64,000 bases of DNA from Rhipidocladum racemiflorum (Eukaryota > Streptophyta > Magnoliopsida > Poales > Poaceae), in assembly GCA_036346355.1 (NCBI GenBank), contig CM070591.1:17778001-17842000 (forward strand). Direction: 5' to 3'. Position numbers and translations under genes: made by a program. Positions 31,379-43,569 of the stretch are shown piece by piece (within the stretch, counting starts at the first letter, position 1; each line of letters begins with the position of its first letter). The notes beneath the pieces are model-generated. The model was not told where the DNA came from. It worked only from the letters and a program-made list of their open reading frames with translations, and searched no databases.

Positions 31379-33684
31379 TGTAACACCCCGTCATTTAATA
31401 TGCCTGAATGCTACCAAACATAAGCTAAACAACATCTAAATACCACAATTAACATAAAATTCCAGCAAAGGCGCATAGGCTAAAAACCGAGATTTCGGCA
31501 GCACCTCCTTTGTTTTAACATGAATTTAAGGAGTAACAATAGTATAGCATTATAAGGCAATATGAGAGACATCTAAAACAGCAAGAAATAGAGTCTTAAC
31601 GACAAAATAAGACTATCATCAAGCACTTAATGTCTACAAGTGTCAAACGAACAATAAAACTCTCATTAAGCAAGCTAAGCCTTAAATCAATGATCATCAC
31701 ACGCAATTTATTATCAAACTAATAGAATGACTTGGGGAATCAATATGGTGAAGCTACGTGTGGGCGTGTGACTATTCCCCTTTCCCGCATGCCGTTCTCA
31801 TTGTACCTAAAACAACAAGAAAACACAAGCGTGAGTTCGAAACTCAGCAAGCATATTGCAATGGACAACAAGAACATCAATCATGGCAATAACATCTCCC
31901 ATCATGTAAATCATCTTATTTGTAAACACTTAACATTGTCATCATCAATATGTATGCGATGTAATGCAATGCTCATGTCTCCTTGGAAACTCATACCGGT
32001 ATGGTTGAGTACACACCCGTCGGTGTGCACCCTCTCCCCCCTTCCATCCCGAAGATGGAGGGTGCCTACTCCTCGCTTCCGTTCACCGCGGTGAATGGAA
32101 TCACGATGTAGGACTTACTCATTGGCTTTCCGGATTAGTCATAACTTTCTCACCGACCTTCCCGGACTAGTTATGACTTTCTCACCGCCCGAGCCATGTA
32201 ACATGCCATGTATGCATTTATGCCAACATCATATTTAACTCACATATTAACACATGGCACCATAACATATTAAACATGCTCATCATATCATTGGCAAATC
32301 ATAAAAGCATGGCAAGTGATCATATATCATGTAGTCAATTCCATCTATTCTCAACAAGCAACCTACAAATCGCTGTCCATCACAACACACTTGCCTCAAC
32401 CACGGGCAACGGATTGGCGGGAAGTAGAGGGCACTCCCGGGGTTGCACCACCTGCACATAGGTACCACACGCTCACAATCATGTCCACAAAACAGTACGC
32501 AAACCCTCATCTACCCCGACATTGCCAACTACTCGCAAAACCTAAAAACAGAGGTTCTGTCCCGGCGGGACAGCAGCCTTGCAAAAGGCATAACTTGAGT
32601 TCTGGGACTCCGAATCAATTAAACGAGTACATCCCCGCGTAGCTTAGGAAATTTCCCAACTTTCTATAGGTATAAGGAAAGACTGATTCGGCTTCTAAAG
32701 TTGTTAAATCTACAGATTACCGAGATCTGTTCCAATCGCGTCACAGATTTTAATATGCTCAGTAAAACAGTCATAACTTTCAAACGGCTGGGCAGAATTT
32801 AACGTTCTTTATATGCATGGAAAGATAATAAAATTATCTACAACTTATTAAAAGTCCGTACAGTCAGATTCAAAATCTAAATTGGCGAAAACAGGAACCC
32901 TAGGTCGACTGCTCATGCTGTCCCAAAACAGAAACGTGGCAACGTCAAGATCTAACCCAAATTACTCCAATCCAGCACAACAAATTGATCTAAAAACTTG
33001 ATAATCACCTTAATAACAGTACCTAGATCAATCCCAGGGAACCCCATGATCATACCTTTGCCCGACGCCCGAAAACTCCAATCAATCTCCTCGCGGATCG
33101 CTCCTCGCTCCACGCTCCTCGCTCCTCGCTCCTCGCTCCACGCTCCACGCTCCTCGCTCCACGGGATGATTCCACGAGGTGCAGGGGTGGGGTGGCCACC
33201 CTAGGGCAGCAAGGGGTGGAGGAGAGGTGGTGGAGAGGTGGGGAGCAAAGGGGCAAGGGAGGGGGAGGCGCACGGCCAAGGGAGGAGGGAGGCGGCTAGG
33301 GCAAGGGCAAGTGGGGGGAAGGGCGCACAAGGGGCAGGGGTGAACGCCCAAGGGCTGGTGGGGAGCCCTTTTACCAGCCCCCACACCCAATCCTAATCTG
33401 TTACGGAGACCTACTCCATCCCACCAAAGCCCACTTAAGGCCCAAACTCCCCCGGGAAGGCCCAAAACCCCGAAAACGGCCCGGAAACGGCCCGGAAACG
33501 TTATTAACCTCCATACCTTATGGTTTTAACCTGCCATACCATATTTCATAAAGTTTTTGACCTTACGACACTCCGTGGTGACACATCACTTCAAACGGCC
33601 CAAAAACGCGAGTAAACCTCAAGACGAAAGGTTTTATTCTCTAATTTCACATTCTGTAATGTCACACCATACCGTAGTGTCACA
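31379..33684 (-). mobile_element. Gypsy-2 solo LTR S4 in Sirevirus-A2 pol
   Basis: Starts TGTAACACC, ends TGTCACA, flanked by GAATG (31374-31378 and 33685-33689). Removing it rejoins the pol frame across NEC-KVLDASGD. It has the 99-bp U3 extension (33586-33684) and nine mixed heptamer units. Length 2306 bp. Confidence 0.95.
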
Positions 33685-35433
33685 GAATGCAAAGTGCTAG
33701 ATGCTTCAGGTGATCTTGTGTTCAAGATTTCTCGTTTTGGAAGAGTATTTAAAGCTGATTTTGATGCATCACCTTCTTCTAAGCATAGGTGTCTAATTGC
33801 CAATGTTTCTAAAGATTTATTCTTTTGGCATCGTAGACTTGGTCATGTTGGTTTTGATCATCTTACTCGTGTTAGTGGTTTAGATCTCATACGTGGCTTG
33901 CCTAAGCTTAAAGGTGATAACAATCTAGTATGTTCTTCTTGTAGACATGGTAAGATGATTGCAGGTTCACATCCACCTCTTACCATGGTGATGACAAATG
34001 CTCCAGGACAGCTTCTACATCTTGATACAGTTGGACCATCTCGAGTTCAATCCTTTGGAGGCAAACGGTATGTGCTTGTGATTGTTGATGATTTTTCTAG
34101 ATACTCTTGGGTGTATTTTATGGCATCTAAGGATGAGGCTTTTAGTTATTTTAGAAGTCTTGTTCTTAGGCTTTCTGTTGACCATCCAGGAGCTCTCAAA
34201 GCTATTAGAAGTGATAATGGAACTGAATTCAAAAATGCTTCCTTTGATCTCTTTTGTGCTGAAAAAGGAATTGATCATCAATTTTCATCTCCTAAAGTGC
34301 CTCAACAAAATGGTGTAGTTGAAAGGAAAAATAGAACGTTAGTTGAAATGGCTAGAACTATGCTAGATGAGCGTCACAATCCTAGAAATTTTTGGGCTGA
34401 AGCGATTTCAACTGCTTGTTATGTTTCAAACCGTGTGTTTCTGAGATCAAAATTGGGTAAGACTCCATATGATCTTCAGTTTGGACATAGACCTTCTGTT
34501 TCTCACTTTCGAGTTTTTGGATGCAAATGTTTTGTCTTAAAATCTGGAAATCTTGATAAATTTGAAGCTAGATCAACTGATGGCATTTTTCTTGGATATC
34601 CTGCTCATACTCGAGCCTATCGTGTGCTTGTTTCGGAGACTAACAAAATTGTGGAAACTTGTGAAGTTACTTTTGATGAGTCTAGTCCAGGCACTAGTCT
34701 AAGTGATGCAGGTACAGACGCATATGTTCAGGGGGAGAAAATCTTTGAAGATAATGATGATGTTGAAGATGAGGTCTTGACTCTTCCTAATGCACAACAA
34801 GCTGTAGCACCTTTGGCACCTACTACTACATCACCTACAGCTAACCATCCTCAAGCTACAACATCATCTGTACATGCTGAAAATGAAGAAGGACAAGGAG
34901 AAGTCTCAAAAGCCAATGCTCCCTTGCACATTCAAAAAATGCATCCATCTGAACAAATAATTGGAGACCTAAATGAGAGAGTCACTCGATCCAGGTTTAT
35001 TCATTCTGACACTCATGCTCATTCTGCTTTAGTTGCTTCTTTTGAACCCAAAGATATATCTCATGCATTATCTGACGAATCTTGGATCAATGCCATGCAT
35101 GAAGAATTAGAGAATTTTGAACGAAATAAAGTTTGGAAACTTGTCTCACCACCTCCTGATTTTAATGTTATTGGAACTAGATGGGTTTTCAAAAATAAAA
35201 AAAGTGAGGATGGTGTTGTTGTTAGAAACAAGGCTAGATTGGTTGCTCAAGGTTACACTCAAATTGAAGGCTTAGATTTTGATGAAACCTTTGCTCCTGT
35301 TGCTAGAATTGAAGCCATTAGAATCCTTTTAGCATTTGCTGCATCCAAAGGTTTCAAATTGTATCAAATGGATGTGAAAAGTGCTTTTCTTAATGGCTAC
35401 ATAAATGAGGAGGTTTTTGTCAAGCAACCACCT
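33685..35433 (+). CDS. Sirevirus-A2 integrase and N-terminal RT
   Basis: This open frame is undisturbed from the S4 insertion to the S5 insertion. It encodes the zinc-binding region (FFWHRRLGHVGFDHL, CSSCRHGK), the integrase core with catalytic D in HLDTVGPSR, D in IRSDNGTEF and E in NGVVERKNR, a proline/threonine-rich linker (AQQAVAPLAPTTTSPTANH), and the RT N-terminus (NKARLVAQGYTQIEGLDFDE, QMDVKSAFLNGYINEEVF). In the order integrase-RT it is typical of Ty1/copia. All catalytic residues visible are intact. It is inactive only because the LTR insertions split it and because gag is broken. Confidence 0.93.
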
Positions 35434-37727
35434 TGTAACACCCCGGCATTTAATATGCCTGAATGCTACCAAACACAAGCTAAACAACATCTAAATACCA
35501 CATTTAACATAAAATTCCAGCAAAGGTACATAGGCTAAAAACCGATATTTCGGCAGCATCTCCTTTGTTTTTCCATGAATTAACACAATATCAATATCAT
35601 GGCAAGATATATTATAGCACACGACATCTAAAACAGCAATAAATAGAGTCTTAACGACAATATAAGACTAACATCAAGCACTTAATGTCTCCAAGTGTCA
35701 AAAGAACAAATAAGCTCTCAAATAGTAAAGCTAAACACTAAAGCAATGATCATCACACGCAATTTATTATCAAACTAATAGAATGACTTGTGGAATCATT
35801 AAGGTGAAGCTACGTGTGGGCGTGTGACTATTTCCCTTCCCCGCATGCCGATCTCAAAGTACCTAAAAAAACAACATAAAACACAAGCGTGAGTTCGAAA
35901 CTCAGCAAGTATATTGTAATGGACAACAAGAACAATATCATGGCAATAACATCACCCATCATGTATATCATCTCATTCATGAACACTTAACAGTATCATC
36001 ATCATTATGTATGCAATGTAATGCAATGCTCATGTCTCCTTGGAAACTCATACCGGTATGGTTGAGTACACACCCGTCGGTGTGCACCCTCTCCCCCCTT
36101 CCATCCCGAAGATGGAGGGTGCCTACTCCTCGCTTCCGTTCACCACGGTGAATGGAATCACGATGTAGGACTTACTCATTGGCTTTCCGGATTAGTCATA
36201 ACTTTCTCACCGGCCTTCCCGGACTAGTTATGACTTTCTCACCGCCCGAACCATGTAACATGTCATGTATGCAAATATGCCATCATCATCATAAACTTGT
36301 ATATTTAACACATGGCAACATAGCATACTCATCATATCATAGGAAAACATTAAAGCATGGCAATTGATCATATCATTAAATCCATCTTTCATCTAGTCTC
36401 AACAAGCAACATAACATTCGTTATTCATTACAACACACTTGCCTCAACCACGGGCAACGGAAAGGCGGGAAGTAGAAGGCACTCCCGGGGTCGCACCACC
36501 TGCACATAGGTAACACACACTCACAATCATGCCCACAAAACAGTACGCAAACCCCCATCTAACCCGACATTGCCCACTACTCGCAAAACCTAAAAACAGA
36601 GGTTCTGTCCCGACGGGACAGCAGCCTTGCAAAAAGCATAACTTGAGTTCTGGGACTCCGAATCAATTAAACGAGTACATCCTCGCATAGCTTAGGAAAT
36701 TTCCCAACTTTCTCTAGGTATATGGAAAGACTGCTTCGGACTCTAAAGTCATCTAATCTACCGATTACCGTGATCTGTTCCAATTACGTCACAAATTTTA
36801 ACACACTCGGTAAAACAGCCATAACTTTCAAACGGCTGATTGAAATTTAACGTGCTTTATGTCCACGGAAATATAATTAAATTATCTACAACTTCCTCAA
36901 CATCCGTACGGACAGAATCGGATTCTAAATCGACGAAAACTAGAACCCTAGCCCAACTGCTCAATCTGCCCGAAAACAGAAACGTGGCAACATCTAGATC
37001 TAACCCAAATTACTCCAATCCAGCACCTCCAATTGATCTAAAAACTTGATAAACACCCTAATAACAGTACCTAGATCAATTCCAAGGATCCCCATGATCA
37101 TACCTTTGCCCGACGAACGAAAACTCCAATCGATCTCCTCGCGGATCGCTCCTCGCTCCACGCTCCTCGGTCCTCGCTCCTCGCTCCACGCTCCTCGCTC
37201 CACGGGATGATTCCACGAGGTGCAGGGGTGGGGTGGCCACCCTAGGCAGCAAGGGGTGGAGGAGAGGTGGTGGAGAGGTGGGGAGCAAAGGGGCAAGGGA
37301 GGGGGAGGCGCACGGCCAAGGGAGGAGGGGCGGCTAGGAGCAAGGGCAAGTGGGGAAGGGCGCACAAGGGGCAGGGGTGAACGCCCAAGGGCTGGTGGGG
37401 AGCCCTTTTACCAGCCCCCACACCCAATCCTAGTCCGTTACGGAGACCTACTCCATCCCATCAAAGCCCACTTAAGGCCCAAACTCCCCCGGGAAGGCCC
37501 AAAACCCAGCGGCCCTAAACGTTATTAACCTCCATACCATATGGTTTTAACCTGCCATACCATATTTCATAAAGTTTTTGACCTTAACATGCACCATTTA
37601 AAAGGTTACGACACTCCGTGGTGACACATCACTTCAAACGGCCCAAAAACGCGAGTAAACCTCAAGCCGAAAGGTTTTATTCTCTAATTTCACATTTTAT
37701 AATGTCACACCATACCGTAGTGTCACA
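35434..37727 (-). mobile_element. Gypsy-2 solo LTR S5 in Sirevirus-A2 RT
   Basis: Starts TGTAACACC, ends TGTCACA, flanked by CACCT (35429-35433 and 37728-37732). Removing it rejoins the RT frame across KQPPGFENPKFPNYVF. It has the same orientation and U3 extension (37629-37727) as S4. Length 2294 bp. Confidence 0.95.
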
Positions 37728-38878
37728 CACCTGGTTTTGAAAATCCAAAGTTTCCAAATTATGTGTTCAAACTATCAAAAGCTTTGTATGGTTTGAAACA
37801 AGCCCGTAGAGCATGGTATGATAGGCTAAAAACCTTTTTACTTGAAAGGGGGTTTTCAATGGGAAAGGTTGACAAAACTCTCTTTTTACTCAAGCAAGGC
37901 AATGATCAACTATTCCTTCAGATTTATGTTGATGATATTATCTTTGGTGGTTCCTCTCATGTTTTAGTGTCTGAGTTTTCAGAAACAATGAGGAAGGAGT
38001 TTGAGATGAGTATGATGGGTGAGTTGACATACTTTTTGGGATTTCAAATCAAGCAAACAAAGGATGGTACTTTTGTGCATCAAAGCAAATACACAAAAGA
38101 CTTGTTGCATAGATTTGGGATGGAAAACAGCAAACCGATCATGACACCCATGGAGAGCGCTTGCACACTTGATCCGGATGAAGATGGTGAGCCGGTTGAT
38201 CAAAAGGAATATAGAAGCATGATAGGTTCACTTTTGTACCTCACTGCATCAAGGCCGGATATACAATTTGCTGTGTGCTTGTGTGCTCGTTTTCAAGCTT
38301 CCCCACGTGCTTCACATCGACAAGCTGTCAAGCGAGTTTTCAGGTATCTTCATGGAACTCAAGATTTTGGCATTTGGCTTTCTGCTTCCTCATGCATTAG
38401 TTTAAGAGCCTTTTCTGATGCTGATTTTGGAGGATGTAGAATTGATAGAAAAAGTACATCTGGTACATGTCATTTCTTGGGCAATTCTCTTATTGCATGG
38501 TCATCTAGAAAACAATCTTCTGTTGCACAATCAACTGCTGAATCTGAATATGTGGTTGCTGCTAGTTGTTGTTCTCAAATTCTTTGGATAGTAGCTACAC
38601 TTAAAGATTATGGGGTTAATTTGGATAGTGTTCCTCTTTTGTGTGATAACACTAGTGCAATTTGCATTGCTAAGAACCCCGTGCAACACTCTAGAACAAA
38701 ACACATTGACATCAGATTTCACTTTCTTAGAGATCATGTTGAAAAAGGCAACATTGTGCTTCATCATGTGGATACTGAACATCAATTGGTAGACATTTTC
38801 ACAAAACCTTTGTCTTCTTCTCGTTTTGCTTTTATTCGGGGAGAACTTGGGATTATTCATCCAATGGGTTTGTTTTGA
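37728..38878 (+). CDS. Sirevirus-A2 RT C-terminal half and RNaseH
   Basis: The frame continues LSKALYGLKQARRAWYDRL, the RT catalytic motif LQIYVDDIIFGG, the conserved TYFLGFQIKQ, YLTASRPDIQFAV, and the RNaseH motifs DADFGG, STAESEY, LCDNTSA and HHVDTEHQLVDIFTKP. It ends with a stop at 38876-38878 after IIHPMGLF. No frameshift or nonsense is visible. With the preceding segment it forms the best-preserved coding region in the window. Reverse transcription and RNA removal are its known roles. Confidence 0.94.
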
Positions 38879-40022
38879 GGGGGAGTTTCCTTGCCAAGTT
38901 CTTTCACTTGATAAGCTCACTTTATCATATTTCTTTATATGTTATGTAATTGAGCTAATATATGATAATATAATTGTCTCACTTGAACTAAAAATGACAT
39001 TGTGGAATTCCATGGACTGATTGCCTATAGCTAAATACTCTGTGATATCTCACTCTTCTAGGCTTGATATTGAATCCTCTTGACAAATTTGCACTATGAA
39101 GCAAGTGTGGTTTCAACTTTACTCTTTCATAAGACCTTTTAATCACTTTTGCATGTTTATAATCAAAGAAAAATGAAAAGAAAAGGGAATCAATAAAAAA
39201 GGGTTGTTAAAAGCAAAAGCCTCAAGTTATGAGCTTCAGGATGCTTTCCCTAAAAGATAAGATGTATGCTTCAAGCATGCCATTCCCTCAAAAGACAAGA
39301 TGTATGCTTCAAGCATGCCACTCCAAGGAAATAAAAGAAGTATGCTTCAAGCATGCCACATGCAGTTTACTGTTTAAAGATTAAATTAGTCCACTAGATT
39401 GGAGTTGAAACTACTTGCTCGCCCTGATTTGTTATTTGCTTCAACTTTGAGCCTTTGTTTTTCTACTAAAGGTTTTGCTTAGTACTTGGCTATAGTTGAC
39501 TGAATTGAGGTTGAGATGCATGTCATTCCCTAACTTGCTAAAATCACATCAAGATCATGTATTTTGCATGTTATGTGATATATAAGGTTATATGATCGAA
39601 TGAGCTCATCTTTTCCTATCTTGGCACTCCCTTATTTCTCCTTGTGAAATCTTTGCTACAGGAAAAATTTTGAACCTATTCTCTCTTTTGTACTCTTGAT
39701 GAATCCATTGTCAAAGGGGGAGAAATTTGGGAATAGTTGAAAAGTTTAAGGAAAAAGGGGGAGAAGAAGAAGGGGGAGTTGTTTTTGGAAATTTGAGAAT
39801 TTTGGGAGAATTTTGGAGAATTTTGAAATTTTTGGGCACATTGCACATTCACACACATTTTCCTTCTCAGGGGGAGATTTTGTTTTGCATTTTGGTCAAA
39901 GGGGGAATTCTGTGTTTTCTCTTTTTGGTCCTTGATCCTTTGGATTTTAAAATATTTTGTAAAGTGAAGGCCAAATGTTCAATTCTAAGTGGTGTTGCCA
40001 ATGTTTTCATCAAGGGGGAGAT
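38879..40022 (+). other. Sirevirus-A2 3' noncoding region
   Basis: Near-identical to 25973-27111, with the dyad GTATGCTTCAAGCATGC at 39264, 39302 and 39340 and multiple GGGGGA tracts (about 39715-40020). The final AAGGGGGAGAT abuts the LTR. No credible gene. Confidence 0.8.
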
Positions 40023-40687
40023 TGTGAAATCATGTGCTGAAAAATTGGCTTAGAATTCAATTTGCAAAATGTGTTTGTGCATGTGTTTGACAAGTTGACA
40101 AGAAATAGTGTATCTTTTTCTTGTGCCGGACCAAATTCTCAAAAACAGAGAGTTTCCCTTTTGCGCCGAACCGATTTTGTGTTTGCGCCGGACCAAGTTT
40201 TTGGGTCTGCCGTGGACGTGCTTTTGAGCTCATGAGCCGGACTCAATTTTCCAAGAAACCAGTAAGTTTTGCATGTACGTCGGACCAATTTCGTTGGTCA
40301 GTCGTGAACGGCTTTTTGAGGATTGAATTGGCATGTACGACGGACTGATTTCTTTTAGTCTGTCGTGAACGTGTTTTCACTAGAATGATTTCTTCTTGAA
40401 ACCGAGACTTTCACTTGTACACCGGACCGATTTTGTTGGTCCGTCGTGAATGGTTTTTTGAGTGATATTTTTTCATGTGTATGCCGGACCATATTTTTTG
40501 GTCCGTCGTGAATGCGTTTTTGCTCGATTAGGGTTTTGAGCAAAATTGGAATTGTGTTTGATTTGTTTTTGAGATTATGAAATTTGTGAGAATTTCATGA
40601 TGTTTGAAGTGGACTTTATGCAATGCACGTGTGAGTATTTGCATGGATTGATGTGAGTCAAGTCGTGGACTTGTGTTCGGAATTGTT
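40023..40687 (+). repeat. Sirevirus-A2 3' LTR, truncated
   Basis: Follows the LTR at 27112 from TGTGAAATC through the hairpin array to GGAATTGTT at 40687, then breaks off. The G-box repeats, TATA box and R-U5 part are missing. Confidence 0.9.
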
Positions 40688-40826
40688 CTCGGCGCTTGTC
40701 TTCCAAAATTAGAGCCTTGTTAACCAACTCTTGAAATCCTGGGAACGTGTGGGTGATCAGCCCCACCTGGAGTCCCTTGTTTAATCCCTTTAAGAAGCGG
40801 GATTGCCTTGACTTGTCAGTGGCCAC
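40688..40826 (-). pseudogene. Inverted 139-bp fragment of gypsy-1 gag
   Basis: The reverse complement matches 45007-45145 of the gypsy-1b gag with only a few differences, encoding TDKSRQSRFLKGLNKGLQVG and the FQELVNKALILEDKR block. It is inserted exactly between the truncated Sirevirus LTR and the start of gypsy-1b-like DNA, so it looks like filler at a repair junction. Confidence 0.9.
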
Positions 40827-41290
40827 ACACCCCACCCTTTCTACTTCTCACGTGTGAGGCTTCTTCATGTTCTAACCATTCCATTCCTTCCCTCACATCC
40901 AACATTTCCAGCCATTTCCATTCCAACTACATTATTTTCATTGCTTCCACGCCGCCGTCGCCGCTGTCACCACCGTCGCTGTCGCCGGTGGTCGCTTCCG
41001 CTGTTGTCTACATCATCGCCTCCGCCGTGTACGTCGTCGCCGTCGCCGCAGTCTCGCCGCCGTCGCCGGTGCACTTTCTTGGACGCCTTCTCCTGCGTTG
41101 ACGGTCTGCACTACTGCCGCCGCCGCCCGGTAGTCCCTCATCTCTCTTGCGCACGCTCTGTTCCTATTTTTATCTCGTTTATATATGCGCGTAGGTATAC
41201 ATATACATAGGTATATAGTTGAAAAGACGCATATATTCATGTATACAAAATACTCGCTAGGCGCATGCATGTTTTCATATTAGTCATCGC

Positions 41291-41327
<37 letters not shown>

Positions 41328-43560
41328 TATATAGCTATACTCGGTTGTTCTATAGGCTTATATATTAGATCGGTTCGCTAGTGCAACCTTCCATTTGCAT
41401 GTATGCGTGTGTATATATATTTAAAGTGTAGCTTAAGTCACCCAGTGTGCAGGCGAGACTTGTGTTCAGCCGTGCCAAACAAACGTGAACAGTAGCATGC
41501 ACTAGAAAAGCTAGGTAGCTAGTTATATGTGCTAATTTCCAGATTTTGTAAATTTTGTCTTTTTTGCTACAAATTCGTTCTATGTCCGAATGGTATGCGA
41601 CAAATTTTGTTAATTACTACAAATTAGTACCTTTCTACCGTAATTTTTATGAAATTTTATAAATAAATTTATACTATTAAATTATTTGCGGAAAGTCCAA
41701 ACTTACGAATTTTGTATCTCTTAAACCATACATCCGAAAATGTCAAAATAAATTTTATAAATCCTAGAAAATGCCAAAGTATTTATTTGGAAGTTTTTGT
41801 GAAATTACGCATTAGTTTGATTTGCGGCATTTCCTGAATGTGTGTTTATTCGTTGTTTTTGGATGTTTTTCTGCTACACGTAGACGTTGAGTCTTGCGAG
41901 GTGTTGAAGAAGACCAATCTCAAGTGTTGGACCAAGAACATCAACTGTTTGAAGGCAAGTCATGCTTTGACCATTTTGCCCCTAGCATTTTAAATAGTAT
42001 TTTGATTCAAAGTATGCATGATTATGTGACTAAATACTTAATTTAATTTTGGGAAAACTAGTTAAATGCCATAACTGTTAATTCCAACCTTGTATTATGA
42101 ATTGTATGCCATGTATCACCTTTGTCACCCTATGTTTGGGAAATTTAATATGTTGGATGATATGATTGTGCCAACACGGGAGGCTAGACCGTGACTAGTT
42201 GCTTAGAAATGCTTGCGCTGATTATATTTCCAAAACAGCAAAATAATCTTGACTAATGACAAATGAACTGATTTTGGAATGCTAAGTGTGAGCTTGTCAC
42301 GGATTGACGTGAAGTGTAGGTACCTTCGTGGTTCTACACGGTAACTAAAAATACTGTTGGCATGCGTTGCACAGTAGATGAACAAGGGTGGGATTGATTT
42401 AGCCCGGGGCAAGTGGTAAGAGGCTTTATGCCAGGTGGGCCTTCGTGGCACTGATAATTAATAAACGGCCTTCGTGTCTGTGGGATGAGTGTTGTGAGTT
42501 GTTTGGGTCAGGGATGAGTGATGAATGTCATGCCCTGGACAGTTAAGGACTTAACCTTGCAAGCCTTTGAACTGAGTATTCCGTACAACCACATGGCTGA
42601 GGTGGGACAGTCTTAGTCTAGTAAGTTTTCGAAGTCTTACCTTTGATACCTCAGGGTGGCGATTCGTCGGGGTAATCTGTATGGGGAGCGTACTAGGGCT
42701 TCATGCCGGTACCACTGTCCAACGGTGTTTGTCGGTCCTACACTTTGTCCTTCGTGGGGAAAGTAGTAGTGAAGGCAAACCGGCGAGAGTCATCGGTGTA
42801 GATGGAAGTTTCCGAAAAGCTTCGTTTCGGTTGATCGCCTTTGTGTTGTTATAATGTATCATTTGGGGAAAGTGTACAACCTCTGCAGAGTGTATCAATC
42901 TATTCGAATAGCCGAGTCCACGGTAATGGACAAAGCTCGGGATTACAATCAAGGGGTAGATCTTACGAAAATAAAATGTGGAATTGGGTGGCCGTGCCGA
43001 TGAAGAATTTGACTAGGGCTTTGTGCCAAACCAGCGATGAAAGACTTTGAAATTCATATTATAGTATGGTTTTATCAATTTGAATCTAATATGAGTATTT
43101 GAAAGTAAAATGCTTTGTTTTATGCAAAAGAATCAAATGAGCCTATCCTTTGGAATAAACTGCATATAGTTATTAGACATGCATACATTGCATGACTTGT
43201 TAGTATGTTGTATACTCACCCTTGCAAACCAAAAACAAATCGGAAGAAGAGTCAATGCTGCGTGGGAAGAGGAGTACAACGACGGCCGGGACAATTAAGG
43301 GATCATCCGCACTCAAGTTACCTTTGGGAAGATGGAGCCACAAGACTATCTTTTATATCCATTGTTTGCTTCTGAACTGTTATTTATGTTTTATTTGAGT
43401 AAGCCCTGCGTGGCTGAAGTATGTAAGAGACCATAGGGTCTTGCCACAATTACTTTAATTATATGAAATGCTTAATTATGTTTATCGTGGGGGTATGGAT
43501 GTGATATGCAGCACTGTTTGTCTGTGTGTACTAGCGAGATCCTAGACTAGTACAGATTAC
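40827..43560 (+). mobile_element. Gypsy-1b LTR and leader region (borders unresolved)
   Basis: From about 41090 the sequence parallels the gypsy-1a LTR in reverse complement (CGTTGACGGTCTGC, the TATATA stretch, GAATTTTGTATCTCTTAAA near 41711, GCTTTGACCATTTTGCC near 41962). From about 42050 to 43140 it parallels 49069-50255, including GCCAACACGGGAGGCTAGAC, GTACAACCACATG, TACCTCAGGGTG and AACCTCTGCAGAGTGT. I could not find a primer-binding site, so the LTR/leader border is unknown. No gene recognised. The (TA)n run is at 41291-41331. Confidence 0.6.
41291..41331. repeat. TA microsatellite
   Basis: About 20 TA dinucleotides with one interruption in the gypsy-1b LTR-like region. Confidence 0.9.
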
Positions 43561-43569
43561 ACAGAGGGT

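Noticed and set aside
33082..33465. Open frames with GARSEERGARSEERGA-type peptide repeats
   Set aside because: They are translations of the CTCCTCG minisatellite and the CT-rich LTR block; the repeat number changes freely between copies, so there is no sign of protein selection.
41090..41210. Possible start of a host gene (GC-rich open frame with Ser/Pro/Arg-rich product)
   Set aside because: The same GC-rich block occurs in other gypsy-1 LTR copies (about 4370-4440 and 15730-15790), so it is LTR sequence.
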